Assembly (NCBI GenBank): GCA_021792355.1
Contig: JAJYUV010000019.1
Span: forward strand, 1 to 16,908
DNA: 16,908 nucleotides
Direction of reading: 5' to 3'
Origin: Thermoplasmata archaeon
GTDB taxonomy: Archaea > Thermoplasmatota > Thermoplasmata > Thermoplasmatales > GCA-001856825
The translations under genes and the position numbers were made by a program. This document shows positions 7,382 through 14,282 of the stretch, piece by piece (within the stretch, counting starts at the first letter, position 1; every line of letters begins with the position of its first letter). The notes under the pieces are model-generated. The model was not told the DNA's origin. It ran no database searches and worked only from the letters and a program-made list of their open reading frames with translations.

Positions 7382-8350
7382 ATTATTTTGGAAAATATTG
7401 GTCGATTCTGCACCCCGTCTTAGTGAAAAACAAAGATTAAAGAAAAAAATTCCTGCTCATTTGGCTAAACAAAATTCACCTTTTTTGAGTTCTGTCAAGT
7501 AATTTCTGGCCAGACTTTGATCAGGTTTGATCTAAGTCTGAGTATTTTACACTTCTTTTCCTGATAACAAGCCACAAGCCAAAGGCAAGCTTTACAACAA
7601 TCTAAAATTTGGCTATCCCACTGCTACTTTCTGCTCTCCTAGAAGGTTGCTAAACTGTTATTCGGGTCTGAATCAGCCTTGAAACGATAGTCTGCAACAC
7701 CTATAAAGAATGAAGAGGCATTTATCGGAGCCATACAAAAGGAATATTTCTTCTCCACGTTTCTCCGGGTCAAAAATAAAGGACGTAGCGGACTCGGACC
7801 AAGTTAATCTCAAGAGTCATCAATACTCAAGTTATATAAAATCACTCTCGTTAATATCTTCAAGCATTAGGGAACGCTATACTTAGTTCCTCTTTTTATT
7901 CAGTCTGCGTTTTGAAGAATTCTAGCTCTTCAGGGAGAAATCAAAATAAGACGGTAAAAGAATATCGGTACAGGGTAGCTCTAAAATAAATTTCATTGAA
8001 AAATGGGATGGACTTCCGGATTTGTACTCTTCCAGGCACAGCTCTTTAGCAAAACAAACATTGTCAAACGTTATCCTATACCCAAAGGTGATAAAATCAC
8101 AAAGCTACAATTTCCGTGCCTTTTTAAGGGCAAGACAAAATTGCTATTTCAATACAACTAGCTGACATCTCAAAAAAGCAGTTTGAAACCATGGACCTCA
8201 GATAATTTCAAAATGCATAAATCACTCTTTAAGCCAAGAAAGGTTTGCTCTAGAATTTTGTAGAACAGTTCTATTTTTAATCCTGGCGGCAGAAGAACCA
8301 AATGAAACTATAGACGCAATGAGACGGTCTTGGGCAACTTGCATATAGTG
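7382..8350. other. Nearly 1 kb without a recognisable gene
   Basis: All six frames are interrupted. The longest pieces are 50-60 codons: plus strand from an ATG at about 7709, plus strand from the ATG at 8003, and a minus-strand frame in about 7930-8100. None has a recognisable motif. A TATA-like TTATATAAAAT near 7832 is followed at 7871-7890 by a small hairpin (GGAAC, 10-base loop, GTTCC) and then TCTTTTTATT. That could be the promoter and end of a very short transcript. No tRNA, transposase or repeat array is seen. Confidence 0.5.
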
Positions 8351-8375
8351 AGTTTTACTGATTTCTCGTAAAACT
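8351..8375. promoter_or_regulatory. Perfect inverted repeat upstream of the PadR-fusion gene
   Basis: AGTTTTAC (8351-8358) and GTAAAACT (8368-8375) are perfect inverted repeats with a 9-base spacer. They end five bases before the TATA box of the regulator gene at 8407. PadR proteins usually repress their own gene from such sites, so this is a likely autoregulatory operator. That last step is inference. Confidence 0.5.
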
Positions 8376-8379
8376 ATCA

Positions 8380-8389
8380 TTTATAAATA
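8380..8389 (+). promoter_or_regulatory. TATA box of the PadR-fusion gene
   Basis: TTTATAAATA is centred about 23 bases before the ATG at 8407 and only about 14 before the ATG at 8398. The spacing favours 8407 as the start of a leaderless mRNA. Confidence 0.6.
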
Positions 8390-8406
8390 AGTAAATTATG
8401 ATTATT

Positions 8407-9321
8407 ATGTACGTATCCATGACATCAATGACATACCAGATCAGTGACATGGAAAAAACCATACTGAAGATGATCTCTGAAGAAGAGGAGATATATGGGT
8501 ACGACCTCTGGAAAAAACTTTCACTGAAAGGTATAAAGTGTCACACAAACCATCTCTACGTTGTTCTGAATGAGATGGAAAAAAAAGGTATTTTAAAAGG
8601 AAGATGGGTGGGAGAAGTCGAACATGGCGTTGCAAAGAGACATCTTTATTCGATAGGAAGTAAAGGGAGAGAAGCTATCAATTCCAGTTTAAAGGACTCC
8701 CTCAATCTGCTCATGACGGGATACCTGAATCATATGCGTCAGGTGAAGGACTTTTCAGGATTTGTCAAGGTTTTAGTTCAGGCATCGATCCAGCTAAGCC
8801 TCCCTGTTCCAGCTGAAGGAGATCGGATAGTACTCGCTGTTCCCTATCACGATCCTCTCACATGTTATCAGCTTATTTTTTCTATGACGGATTCCTTTCC
8901 CCATAGCTCTGTTTACCTCGTGACACCGCCCAAAATGGAAATTTTTGAGCAGAGATCAAACATGACAGTGCTTCATGGGTGGAGATATGATATGCCCCTT
9001 AGGGATGGATTTGCAGATTTCGTAATTTTAGAGGGGATACCTTCTCAGGTTTCAGAGGAGGAAACGATAAGAGAGTGCTGTAGGGTCTTACGAAAAGGAG
9101 GGAACTTCGTTGCTCAGATTAAGAATACGATGGTGGAAGAGAAAGTGCCGGAATTTCCATTTTTCTCCGAATACGTGGAAATGTTGTATTATGAACTCTT
9201 TCAGCAGGATAGAAAGATCAGCATTGAGAAGATGAGAGCGATGTTACCAAAACACTTCATGGAAGTAAAGGAAACTGACATAAACGGAACAACAATGTTC
9301 TACGGAAAAGCTCACACTTGA
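8407..9321 (+). CDS. PadR-type transcription regulator fused to a methyltransferase-like domain
   Basis: A 304-residue protein. Residues about 10-105 form a PadR-like winged helix: a first helix with MEKTILKMI, YGYDLWKKL, then the recognition segment TNHLYVVLNEMEKKGILKG, and a wing region ending in KRHLYSIGSKGREAI. Residues about 135-300 resemble a class I (Rossmann) methyltransferase: strand RIVLAVP, strand SSVYLVTPP, MPLRDGFADFVILEGIP (strand 4 region), then ETIRECCRVLRKGGNFVAQI (220-238), which is the typical helix-strand 5 of SAM methyltransferases. The glycine-rich SAM motif I is missing (VPYHDP in its place), so catalysis is doubtful and the domain may only sense a ligand. The frame has ATGs at 8398, 8407, 8419 and 8428; 8407 best fits the TATA spacing. 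The gene lies upstream of two promoters that share an operator-like element. Confidence 0.75.
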   Translation: MYVSMTSMTYQISDMEKTILKMISEEEEIYGYDLWKKLSLKGIKCHTNHLYVVLNEMEKKGILKGRWVGEVEHGVAKRHLYSIGSKGREAINSSLKDSLNLLMTGYLNHMRQVKDFSGFVKVLVQASIQLSLPVPAEGDRIVLAVPYHDPLTCYQLIFSMTDSFPHSSVYLVTPPKMEIFEQRSNMTVLHGWRYDMPLRDGFADFVILEGIPSQVSEEETIRECCRVLRKGGNFVAQIKNTMVEEKVPEFPFFSEYVEMLYYELFQQDRKISIEKMRAMLPKHFMEVKETDINGTTMFYGKAHT

Positions 9322-9356
9322 ATATTAATTCAGGCAATCATTAGCGTTTCAAAATT

Positions 9357-9449
9357 TTAAGCTGTTAGCTGGTCCTTGGCAGAAGAGGTCGCCTCCTCTC
9401 CGTTCGAAAGGATTCTGTGCCACAAGTATTCCACTTGTTGGCTGGTCAT
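9357..9449 (-). CDS. Possible 30-residue small protein
   Basis: A short minus-strand frame begins with ATG at 9449, about 24 bases downstream of AAATTTATC (9469-9477), which fits a leaderless promoter. It encodes a polar peptide (MTSQQVEYLWHRILSNGEEA, then a short tail). The frame is also open upstream, but those residues antisense the membrane-protein gene at 9598 and look like a shadow. No family recognised; it could equally be a gene remnant. Confidence 0.2.
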   Translation of the reverse strand: MTSQQVEYLWHRILSNGEEATSSAKDQLTA

Positions 9450-9520
9450 TTTGAAATTATTCAAAAGGGATAAATTTGGTAGAAAGTAAACTGGGTTTCT
9501 TGTAAAATCATTCATCTTTA

Positions 9521-9565
9521 AAATAGGTATGTAAGTTTGACGTACTGAATGGCCGTTACCTATTT
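9521..9565. promoter_or_regulatory. Operator-like inverted repeat, copy 1
   Basis: AAATAGGTA (9521-9529) and TACCTATTT (9557-9565) are perfect 9-base inverted repeats around a 27-base centre that contains ACGTACTGA (9540-9548). It ends directly before the TATA-like GTTAATAATT (9567-9576) of the gene at 9598. A second copy is at 10379-10419; at a fixed offset of 854 bases, 27 of the 36 bases from 9527 to 9562 are identical. The position upstream of TATA suggests activation, though repression is also possible. Confidence 0.6.
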
Positions 9566-9597
9566 GGTTAATAATTGCCAACAGTATTACACAAGAA

Positions 9598-10071
9598 ATG
9601 GATAGAACGGATATAGAAGATCCCAAGAGGGCCAAGGACACAAGCGACAGAGAAAGACCGATACAAAGTCGGCAGTTAACTAGAGGCAATGATCTCGAGA
9701 TATCGGGAGCAGTCTTTTTTATGGTAGTCTATGGTATAATCAGTTTTGTCTCTGTGGCTCAGTACTCATATTTCTATGGATTCACTGGTGAGGCACAGTT
9801 TGGAATCCCATTCAGCGCACTGTTTGGATTGTTGCTGTTTGTATCGGCATATTTTGGTCACAAGCTGAAAACGTGGGCATTCATAGTCCCAATAATTCTT
9901 GGACTTGTCACTATAATAACTACCCCCCTTGTTGATGGCTTCAACAGTAACATCCCTACATGGGACACTATATTGCTTGTATCAGGATTTCTTACTATGT
10001 ACACGAGCGTTATGGGCCTTTTTAAAATGAGAGCTGTCCCCTCCTTGAAGTCTAAAGGAGGAGAGAATTAA
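9598..10071 (+). CDS. Membrane protein of unknown function, four predicted helices
   Basis: A 157-residue protein with a charged, hydrophilic N-terminus (about 33 residues rich in Arg and Asp) followed by four hydrophobic segments at roughly 36-57, 69-87, 92-110 and 123-143, and a short basic tail (KMRAVPSLKSKGGEN). No catalytic or heme/metal motif stands out; His88 after helix 2 is the only histidine. I do not recognise the family. The ATG at 9598 is about 26 bases after GTTAATAATT (9567-9576) and has no ribosome binding site. The same inverted-repeat element stands before this gene and before the operon at 10475, so the proteins are probably made together and may act in one membrane complex. 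A long hairpin follows the stop codon by 25 bases. Confidence 0.7.
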   Translation: MDRTDIEDPKRAKDTSDRERPIQSRQLTRGNDLEISGAVFFMVVYGIISFVSVAQYSYFYGFTGEAQFGIPFSALFGLLLFVSAYFGHKLKTWAFIVPIILGLVTIITTPLVDGFNSNIPTWDTILLVSGFLTMYTSVMGLFKMRAVPSLKSKGGEN

Positions 10072-10096
10072 TAGAGGCACACCTTGGCAAATGACA

Positions 10097-10155
10097 GAAC
10101 CGGAGCCATAAATCAAGGTTTGAAAAATTTCAAACTTAAAGTCATAGCTCCGTTC
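10097..10155. repeat. Long imperfect palindrome / RNA hairpin
   Basis: The core is a perfect inverted repeat GTTTGAAA-AA-TTTCAAAC (10118-10135). Pairing continues outward on both sides to CGGAGC (10101-10106) and GCTCCG (10146-10151), and with one bulged base to GAAC and GTTC. Each arm is about 25 bases with 19 matches plus one G-U pair. It could be the 3' processing or stabilising structure of the 9598 mRNA, or the trace of a small palindromic mobile element. Confidence 0.6.
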
Positions 10156-10378
10156 AACGGTCGGTTAGAATGAGAGTGGAAATTGCGTCTTCCCCGAATG
10201 GTTATGGCGGTTTATAATCGTATTAATAGATGGAAACAAAAGTGCTATTAGTATACCAGGATCACCCCAAGCTCACTCGGGAACCTTTCTAGTGGGTTAA
10301 GGGAAAAAGCAGTTAAGGAACGAGTTGAGACAACGATATGTCATTTTGGCTAAAAATCAAAAGAAGATGCCGACCTTA

Positions 10379-10419
10379 ACGTATGTCATTCTAACGTACT
10401 GACCGGTTGTTACATACGT
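10379..10419. promoter_or_regulatory. Operator-like inverted repeat, copy 2
   Basis: ACGTATGT (10379-10386) and ACATACGT (10412-10419) are perfect 8-base inverted repeats around a centre containing ACGTACTGA (10394-10402). It ends one base before the TATA-like CTTATGAA (10421-10428) that would drive the operon starting at 10475. It matches copy 1 at 9521-9565 without gaps. Confidence 0.6.
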
Positions 10420-10474
10420 CCTTATGAACGAGATGGAATTGATATTCCAGCAGTAATACTGCAGGTGTTGATAA

Positions 10475-10948
10475 GTGCCTAAATTCACAAAGAGTATTGA
10501 AATAGCGGCATCCCAGGAAAAGGTGTTCCATTTTGTTTCCAAACTTGATTCTACGGAATATGCAAAGCTCAACATGATAGAAATGAAGGTGGAGAAGATT
10601 ACCAAGGGAAAGACCGGAAAGGGAACCGTATTCCACTTCTCCAACAAAGTTCCAGGGATGTCTAAAAATCTTGAACAGGACTCGGAAATGATAGAATGGG
10701 ATCCTCCAAGGAAGTTTGCAACAGAGGTCAGGAACGGGCCTCTCAAGGGGACGACATTTCAGTACTCAATAGAAGAAAAGGGTAACGGCAATACTATGTT
10801 TAAGGGAACAGTTGATTTCAAAATGAACGGCAGCGTGGAGGGAATTACCAGCAAAGATGCGTTTCAGCTGCTGGACAAACAATGGGAAGAATTCGTCAAG
10901 AGACTGAAATCTGTCCTCGAGAGAAACAGGGGAAATGAGGAACAATGA
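10475..10948 (+). CDS. SRPBCC (START/CoxG/polyketide-cyclase-like) family protein
   Basis: A 157-residue soluble protein with the SRPBCC helix-grip pattern. An N-terminal strand, FTKSIEIAASQEKVFHFVSK (4-23), leads into the first helix. WDPPRKFATEV and FQYSIEEKGNGNTMFKGTVD are the characteristic central strands, and a long C-terminal amphipathic helix (about 128-152) closes the cavity. Members bind hydrophobic ligands such as quinones, lipids or polyketides; CoxG-type members help assemble or anchor membrane-associated enzymes. The start is GTG at 10475 with an AGGTG ribosome binding site at 10463-10467. It is the first gene of a four-gene operon whose other products include two membrane proteins with respiratory-chain resemblance, so a quinone- or assembly-related role is a reasonable inference. 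Confidence 0.8.
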   Translation: MPKFTKSIEIAASQEKVFHFVSKLDSTEYAKLNMIEMKVEKITKGKTGKGTVFHFSNKVPGMSKNLEQDSEMIEWDPPRKFATEVRNGPLKGTTFQYSIEEKGNGNTMFKGTVDFKMNGSVEGITSKDAFQLLDKQWEEFVKRLKSVLERNRGNEEQ

Positions 10949-10958
10949 GGGGAGAATA

Positions 10959-11483
10959 ATGGAAAAAGGTTCGTTTCAAATTGGCCAATTGTATGGAAAA
11001 AGGTTCATAATAATCTCCCTCATCTACTTCATAATAGGCACCACATGGATGGGGCCCATTGGAACAATTGTACCTGGGCCATCCGGAGTAGCGGGCAGCG
11101 TTTACGACACCGCACACTGGCACGTTGTTTTCGTCGGGTTCCTTGCTTTCTTCATCATTGGCGCACTCTATTATATAGTACCTAGACTTGGAGGGAAGGA
11201 TATGTACAGCAAGAGACTTGCATCCATTCACTTCTGGGGTTCAAATATCTTGTTCCCAATAGCAGTTGTGCTTTTCGCATTGATTGCGTTCGCTTTCCAG
11301 AACGTACTGAACTCTCCAACATTCAGTGTATCTTCCATGCCTTCATCCTTACTCTCAACATACTTCACTGTGCTAATAATAATGTTTGTTGGAATAGGAC
11401 TTCAGGGTGTGATGGCCTACAACGTTTTCATGACATTGAGAATTTCGCTTCCAAAACAAGGAGAGCATGCAGTCGCTAGATGA
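10959..11483 (+). CDS. Short heme-copper oxidase subunit I-like (CcoN/NorB-like) membrane protein
   Basis: A 174-residue protein with four hydrophobic segments at about 15-39, 51-75, 88-113 and 132-160. Residues 51-95 match one conserved block of CcoN/NorB-type subunit I: DTAHWHVVFVGF, then IGALYYIVPRLGGKDMYSKR, then LASIHFWG. In full-length enzymes the two His of H-x-H (here His53 and His55) ligate the low-spin and the high-spin heme. The other helices, including those with the remaining heme ligand and the CuB ligands, are absent, so this cannot be a complete oxidase or nitric-oxide reductase. It may bind one heme or act with a partner; no frameshift is visible, so it looks like a natural short protein. 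The ATG at 10959 with upstream GAGGGGAG is preferred to the ATG at 10935, which overlaps the previous gene. Confidence 0.72.
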   Translation: MEKGSFQIGQLYGKRFIIISLIYFIIGTTWMGPIGTIVPGPSGVAGSVYDTAHWHVVFVGFLAFFIIGALYYIVPRLGGKDMYSKRLASIHFWGSNILFPIAVVLFALIAFAFQNVLNSPTFSVSSMPSSLLSTYFTVLIIMFVGIGLQGVMAYNVFMTLRISLPKQGEHAVAR

Positions 11484-11856
11484 ATCAGCTTCCCACAATG
11501 GAAATGGAGAGCTCATCGAGAAGATAAGTCGATACTCAGAACTCGTTACTTCTGATGAAATCAGCTACATCCACAGAAAGGCGAGGATTTCAGGAGATGA
11601 AGAGAAATTATTCTGCGAAGTACTGAACGCCCTCTCCAGCAAACTGCTAGACCCGATCATAGAATCATTGAGAATAGGGGGCTCTCAGGACAACTTATTC
11701 GTAGAAAATTTAAGTTGGATAATCGACTGGAGATATCCAGAATACTCTGGGGGTGAGGAAATAGAATTCCCTGAATACGAGCACCTAGCAACCCGGTTTA
11801 TTACCAGGGAAGGCCGTAGAAGCACTTTTTCCAAGGGAGCGGATAATAAGGAATGA
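11467..11856 (+). CDS. Small acidic soluble protein of unknown function
   Basis: A 129-residue protein with no membrane segment, largely helical in its middle (about 15-75) and ending in a basic, Ser/Arg-rich tail. I recognise no family or motif. It is a real gene by context. Its ATG overlaps the end of the oxidase-like gene by 17 bases, a good ribosome binding site (AAGGAGA, about 11457-11463) precedes it, and its TGA overlaps the ATG of the next gene (ATGA at 11853-11856). This overlap on both sides indicates translational coupling with two membrane proteins, so it may be a cytoplasmic partner of them. Confidence 0.7.
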   Translation: MQSLDESASHNGNGELIEKISRYSELVTSDEISYIHRKARISGDEEKLFCEVLNALSSKLLDPIIESLRIGGSQDNLFVENLSWIIDWRYPEYSGGEEIEFPEYEHLATRFITREGRRSTFSKGADNKE

Positions 11857-12338
11857 ACTACCTAACTCTTACATTAATCTGGCTTCACGTGTTCTTCATA
11901 GTGCTTTGGTTGGGAGGGTTCCTGTTTCAGGTTATGGTAATATTTCCAGCGTTAGCTTCCTTGTCTCCTCAGGGTAGATCGGAATTACTCCAGAAGGTGG
12001 TTGGCAGGGGAGAGAGATTGTTTATGCCTGTCATGGGTCTCGCACTTGTATTCGGTTTTCTCCTTCTCATTGAGATGTTCGGACTGAATCTCGGCGCCCT
12101 CGTAAATTCAAGGTCATGGATATATCTGATTTCAGGAGGGACCCTCGGGCTCATAGCATTTCTCAAGTTCACTTTCATAGACAGGCCAGGGATAGTGGCC
12201 TTGACTTCAGGGAAGGGTGGAGAGACAGCATTTTCAGGGTCAAGCAGACCATCGCCATCGATGATGATACTGCTAATCGTGCAGATATTGTTGCTTATGG
12301 GGGCTTTTACTCTCATGATTCTGGGAACGAATTTTTGA
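11853..12338 (+). CDS. CopD-like / DUF2269-like four-helix membrane protein
   Basis: A 161-residue membrane protein with helices at about 4-33, 58-79, 88-108 and 136-158. The N-terminal helix has the pattern WLHVFFIVLWLGGFLFQ (10-26), in which H12 and the W-x-GG turn resemble the first helix of CopD/DUF2269/HemJ-type proteins. The ligand-bearing residues of the other helices are not evident; H12 is the only histidine. CopD relatives handle copper, and HemJ relatives act in heme synthesis, so a metal- or heme-related role is possible but not shown. It starts at an ATG that overlaps the previous stop as ATGA and is the last gene of the operon. No oligo-T terminator is obvious after it. Confidence 0.65.
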   Translation: MNYLTLTLIWLHVFFIVLWLGGFLFQVMVIFPALASLSPQGRSELLQKVVGRGERLFMPVMGLALVFGFLLLIEMFGLNLGALVNSRSWIYLISGGTLGLIAFLKFTFIDRPGIVALTSGKGGETAFSGSSRPSPSMMILLIVQILLLMGAFTLMILGTNF

Positions 12339-12581
12339 GCATTCCTAGAGAAATCGGTGAGAGCGTATCTTATACCCCTTCCTTTTTCCAACTGGCTTAA
12401 GTCCTCTCTTGCATATGTTCAAATCAGACAGTCAATACATTCACAAGAAATACACTTCCAAAAACCTATTTCTAAATTCCCGTATCCCATGGCCAGCTCA
12501 AGTATAATGAGGAACCCAAATATTCATGAGAGTAGTTCTACATTATCGGGAAAATTATGTGAGCCTTTAGTCAAGCCCCTC

Positions 12582-13061
12582 TTATTGCCTAACAGGGTCA
12601 AGTGAGGCACTCTCTCTCCGTCTTCTATTACCAGATTTGGATGACGACGTCCAACTCTTCACACTGAATATCGCCAGAAGCACATCGACCGGCAATATAG
12701 CGAAATCGCTGAAATCAGGCCGTCCGCCGGCCGTCAGGATTATAGTCGGTACTAGTATAAGGAGGGCAACAGAATAGAAGGCGGAAGCGATTAAACCTGA
12801 CCTACTCCGCTTCCATGTAAAGTACATTATCGGGACCCAGACTGCGGCTGCAATTACGAAGCGTAGTACTAACAAAAGACTCGGCGTCTGTTCGTGTGGT
12901 AAGTACTCAGAAATAGAACCTGGTGAGAACATCACCACCAAATACCATGGAGCCAAGAGAAACTGGATCAGGGCAACGAAAAACTGGAAAAAAAATGTAG
13001 CATGCAACCAGGTTACATCTTGAGTGTATTGTCGTTGTAAGCTCTGAACAGAGGATTCCAT
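12582..13061 (-). CDS. Membrane protein of unknown function
   Basis: A 159-residue protein with about four hydrophobic segments (around 18-48, 62-81, 87-110 and 117-133) and a basic C-terminal tail (SGNRRRRESASLDPVRQ) likely in the cytoplasm. The first helix begins with DVTWLHATFFFQFFVAL. I recognise no family. The start is the ATG at 13061. An AT-rich AAATTTATT at about 13092-13100 lies some 34 bases upstream, so a leader of a few bases is expected. It is convergent with the four-gene operon, and the 243-base gap between them holds nothing recognisable. It is divergent from the Lrp-type regulator at 13320, which might control it. Confidence 0.65.
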   Translation of the reverse strand: MESSVQSLQRQYTQDVTWLHATFFFQFFVALIQFLLAPWYLVVMFSPGSISEYLPHEQTPSLLLVLRFVIAAAVWVPIMYFTWKRSRSGLIASAFYSVALLILVPTIILTAGGRPDFSDFAILPVDVLLAIFSVKSWTSSSKSGNRRRRESASLDPVRQ

Positions 13062-13280
13062 TGTTCTTTCTTGTGTCTATAATCCTGCGTAATAAATTTG
13101 TTTGCCGAGAAAAGTTCGGGGAAACGTCTGCTTATTTCTATATTCATCGAAAGAGATCCTTAGCTGTAATGCGAATGACTGCATTGCTCAACAGTGCCAC
13201 GTACAGTGACAATTAGAGAAAAGAGGGAGGTGAATGAAACTGAGTTCCTTGGTTGAACTATCGCATTTCAAATTTAGTCA

Positions 13281-13303
13281 TATTTATAATCTTAATGTAC
13301 ATT
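13281..13303 (+). promoter_or_regulatory. Promoter and palindromic operator of the Lrp-type gene
   Basis: TATTTATAATC (13281-13291) is a TATA-like box about 33 bases before the ATG at 13320. Directly after it comes AATGTACATT (13294-13303), a perfect 10-base palindrome between TATA and the start. A repressor bound here would block transcription, which suits the autoregulation common in Lrp/AsnC regulators. Confidence 0.45.
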
Positions 13304-13319
13304 TATTTGTGAAACTTGA

Positions 13320-14282
13320 ATGGATGACTTGGACATTAAGATACTCAGGGAATTCATTGCTGATGTACCTAATAGGTGTCTTCAACCAGAAGTTACGAAA
13401 TCATACATAGCAATATCAAAAAATGTGGGCACTACTGAGGATACGGTCAAGAACAGAGTGGATAGGATGTACAAGAATGGGATACTTAGGGGATGGAAAC
13501 TAGGGGTTAACCCGACATTATTTCAGTATAGAACAGATTTCTTTTACTTCAGCACGTCTTCTCATAATGAAAAGGATAAGGTTATAGAGAAGCTCAAGTC
13601 TATACCTGGAGTCCTTTGGATTGTTGACTACCTTGGAACATTTGTGGGAGTACTCATATCTTCCAGAGATGAGAAGATGCTTGAAAGAAAGATGTTACCA
13701 ATATTTAGCATTATTAGTTCTAAGTCATTTGTCCGTGTCGGCAACCAGTTCCCAGAGGTCAAGAAGTATTTGACAACCACAGATTGGAAACTAATCCGAA
13801 GCTTAATGAATGATCCTCGTAAGAAATATTCTGATATCTCTAATGAGCTAGGAATTTCTTCTAGAATGGCTAGAAGAAAATTGAAAACGATGATTGAAGA
13901 GCATGCATTTTTTATGTTTCCGGATATCAACGTGAGGAAGATAGAGGGAAGGGTAGTAGTTACATACGCAATTTTTTACTCAGACGACGTAGGCAAAAAG
14001 GAATCGGAGAAAAATTTACTGACAAAGTTTCGAAATTACTTTCTTGTCGCTCTACCCCCTGAAAATGCATATGCAGCCTATACATTTATACTCCCAAACC
14101 TATCGATAGCCGAGGAGATAATGGAATATGTGAATACGTTGAACGGGGTTAGGACTTCTACCATGAGGCCAATCGTAGACTTTATCAATCTCCTAGACAG
14201 GACATTTAATAAGGAAATTTATCAGAAAACTGTAATAATTCCCCCTTCTCATTCCGCATCCGAACATTCTAATCGTTTTTGA
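13320..14282 (+). CDS. Double-headed Lrp/AsnC-type transcription regulator
   Basis: A 320-residue protein with two copies of the AsnC layout. The first half has a helix-turn-helix at about 3-58 (LDIKILREF, AISKNVGTTEDTVKNRVDRM) and then an alpha/beta ligand-binding-like (RAM) region at 70-140 (FFYFSTS, IPGVLWIVDYLGTFVGVLI). The second half repeats this: TTDWKLIRSLMNDPRKKYSD and ISNELGISSRMARRKLKTM (about 153-191) form the second helix-turn-helix, followed by another RAM-like region (VVVTYAIFYSD, YFLVALPPENAYAAYTFIL). Ordinary Lrp proteins are about 150 residues with one copy. Tandem versions are found in archaea; their ligands are unknown. The ATG at 13320 lacks a ribosome binding site. Confidence 0.83.
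   Translation: MDDLDIKILREFIADVPNRCLQPEVTKSYIAISKNVGTTEDTVKNRVDRMYKNGILRGWKLGVNPTLFQYRTDFFYFSTSSHNEKDKVIEKLKSIPGVLWIVDYLGTFVGVLISSRDEKMLERKMLPIFSIISSKSFVRVGNQFPEVKKYLTTTDWKLIRSLMNDPRKKYSDISNELGISSRMARRKLKTMIEEHAFFMFPDINVRKIEGRVVVTYAIFYSDDVGKKESEKNLLTKFRNYFLVALPPENAYAAYTFILPNLSIAEEIMEYVNTLNGVRTSTMRPIVDFINLLDRTFNKEIYQKTVIIPPSHSASEHSNRF

Larger units (their letters stand above)
10072..10474. other. Intergenic region with a hairpin and an operator
   Basis: No gene is seen in these 403 bases. They contain the long hairpin at 10097-10155, the second operator-like element at 10379-10419, a TATA-like CTTATGAA at 10421-10428, and a 46-base leader before the GTG at 10475. Within that leader, CAGTAATACTG (10451-10461) is a small palindrome just upstream of the ribosome binding site. 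Confidence 0.5.

Noticed and set aside
9450..9689. Upstream part of the 110-codon minus-strand frame
   Set aside because: It overlaps the start of the membrane-protein gene at 9598 antisense; only the last 30 codons are kept as a weak candidate.
11302..11310. Third occurrence of ACGTACTGA, the operator centre
   Set aside because: It is inside the oxidase-like coding sequence and lacks the inverted arms.
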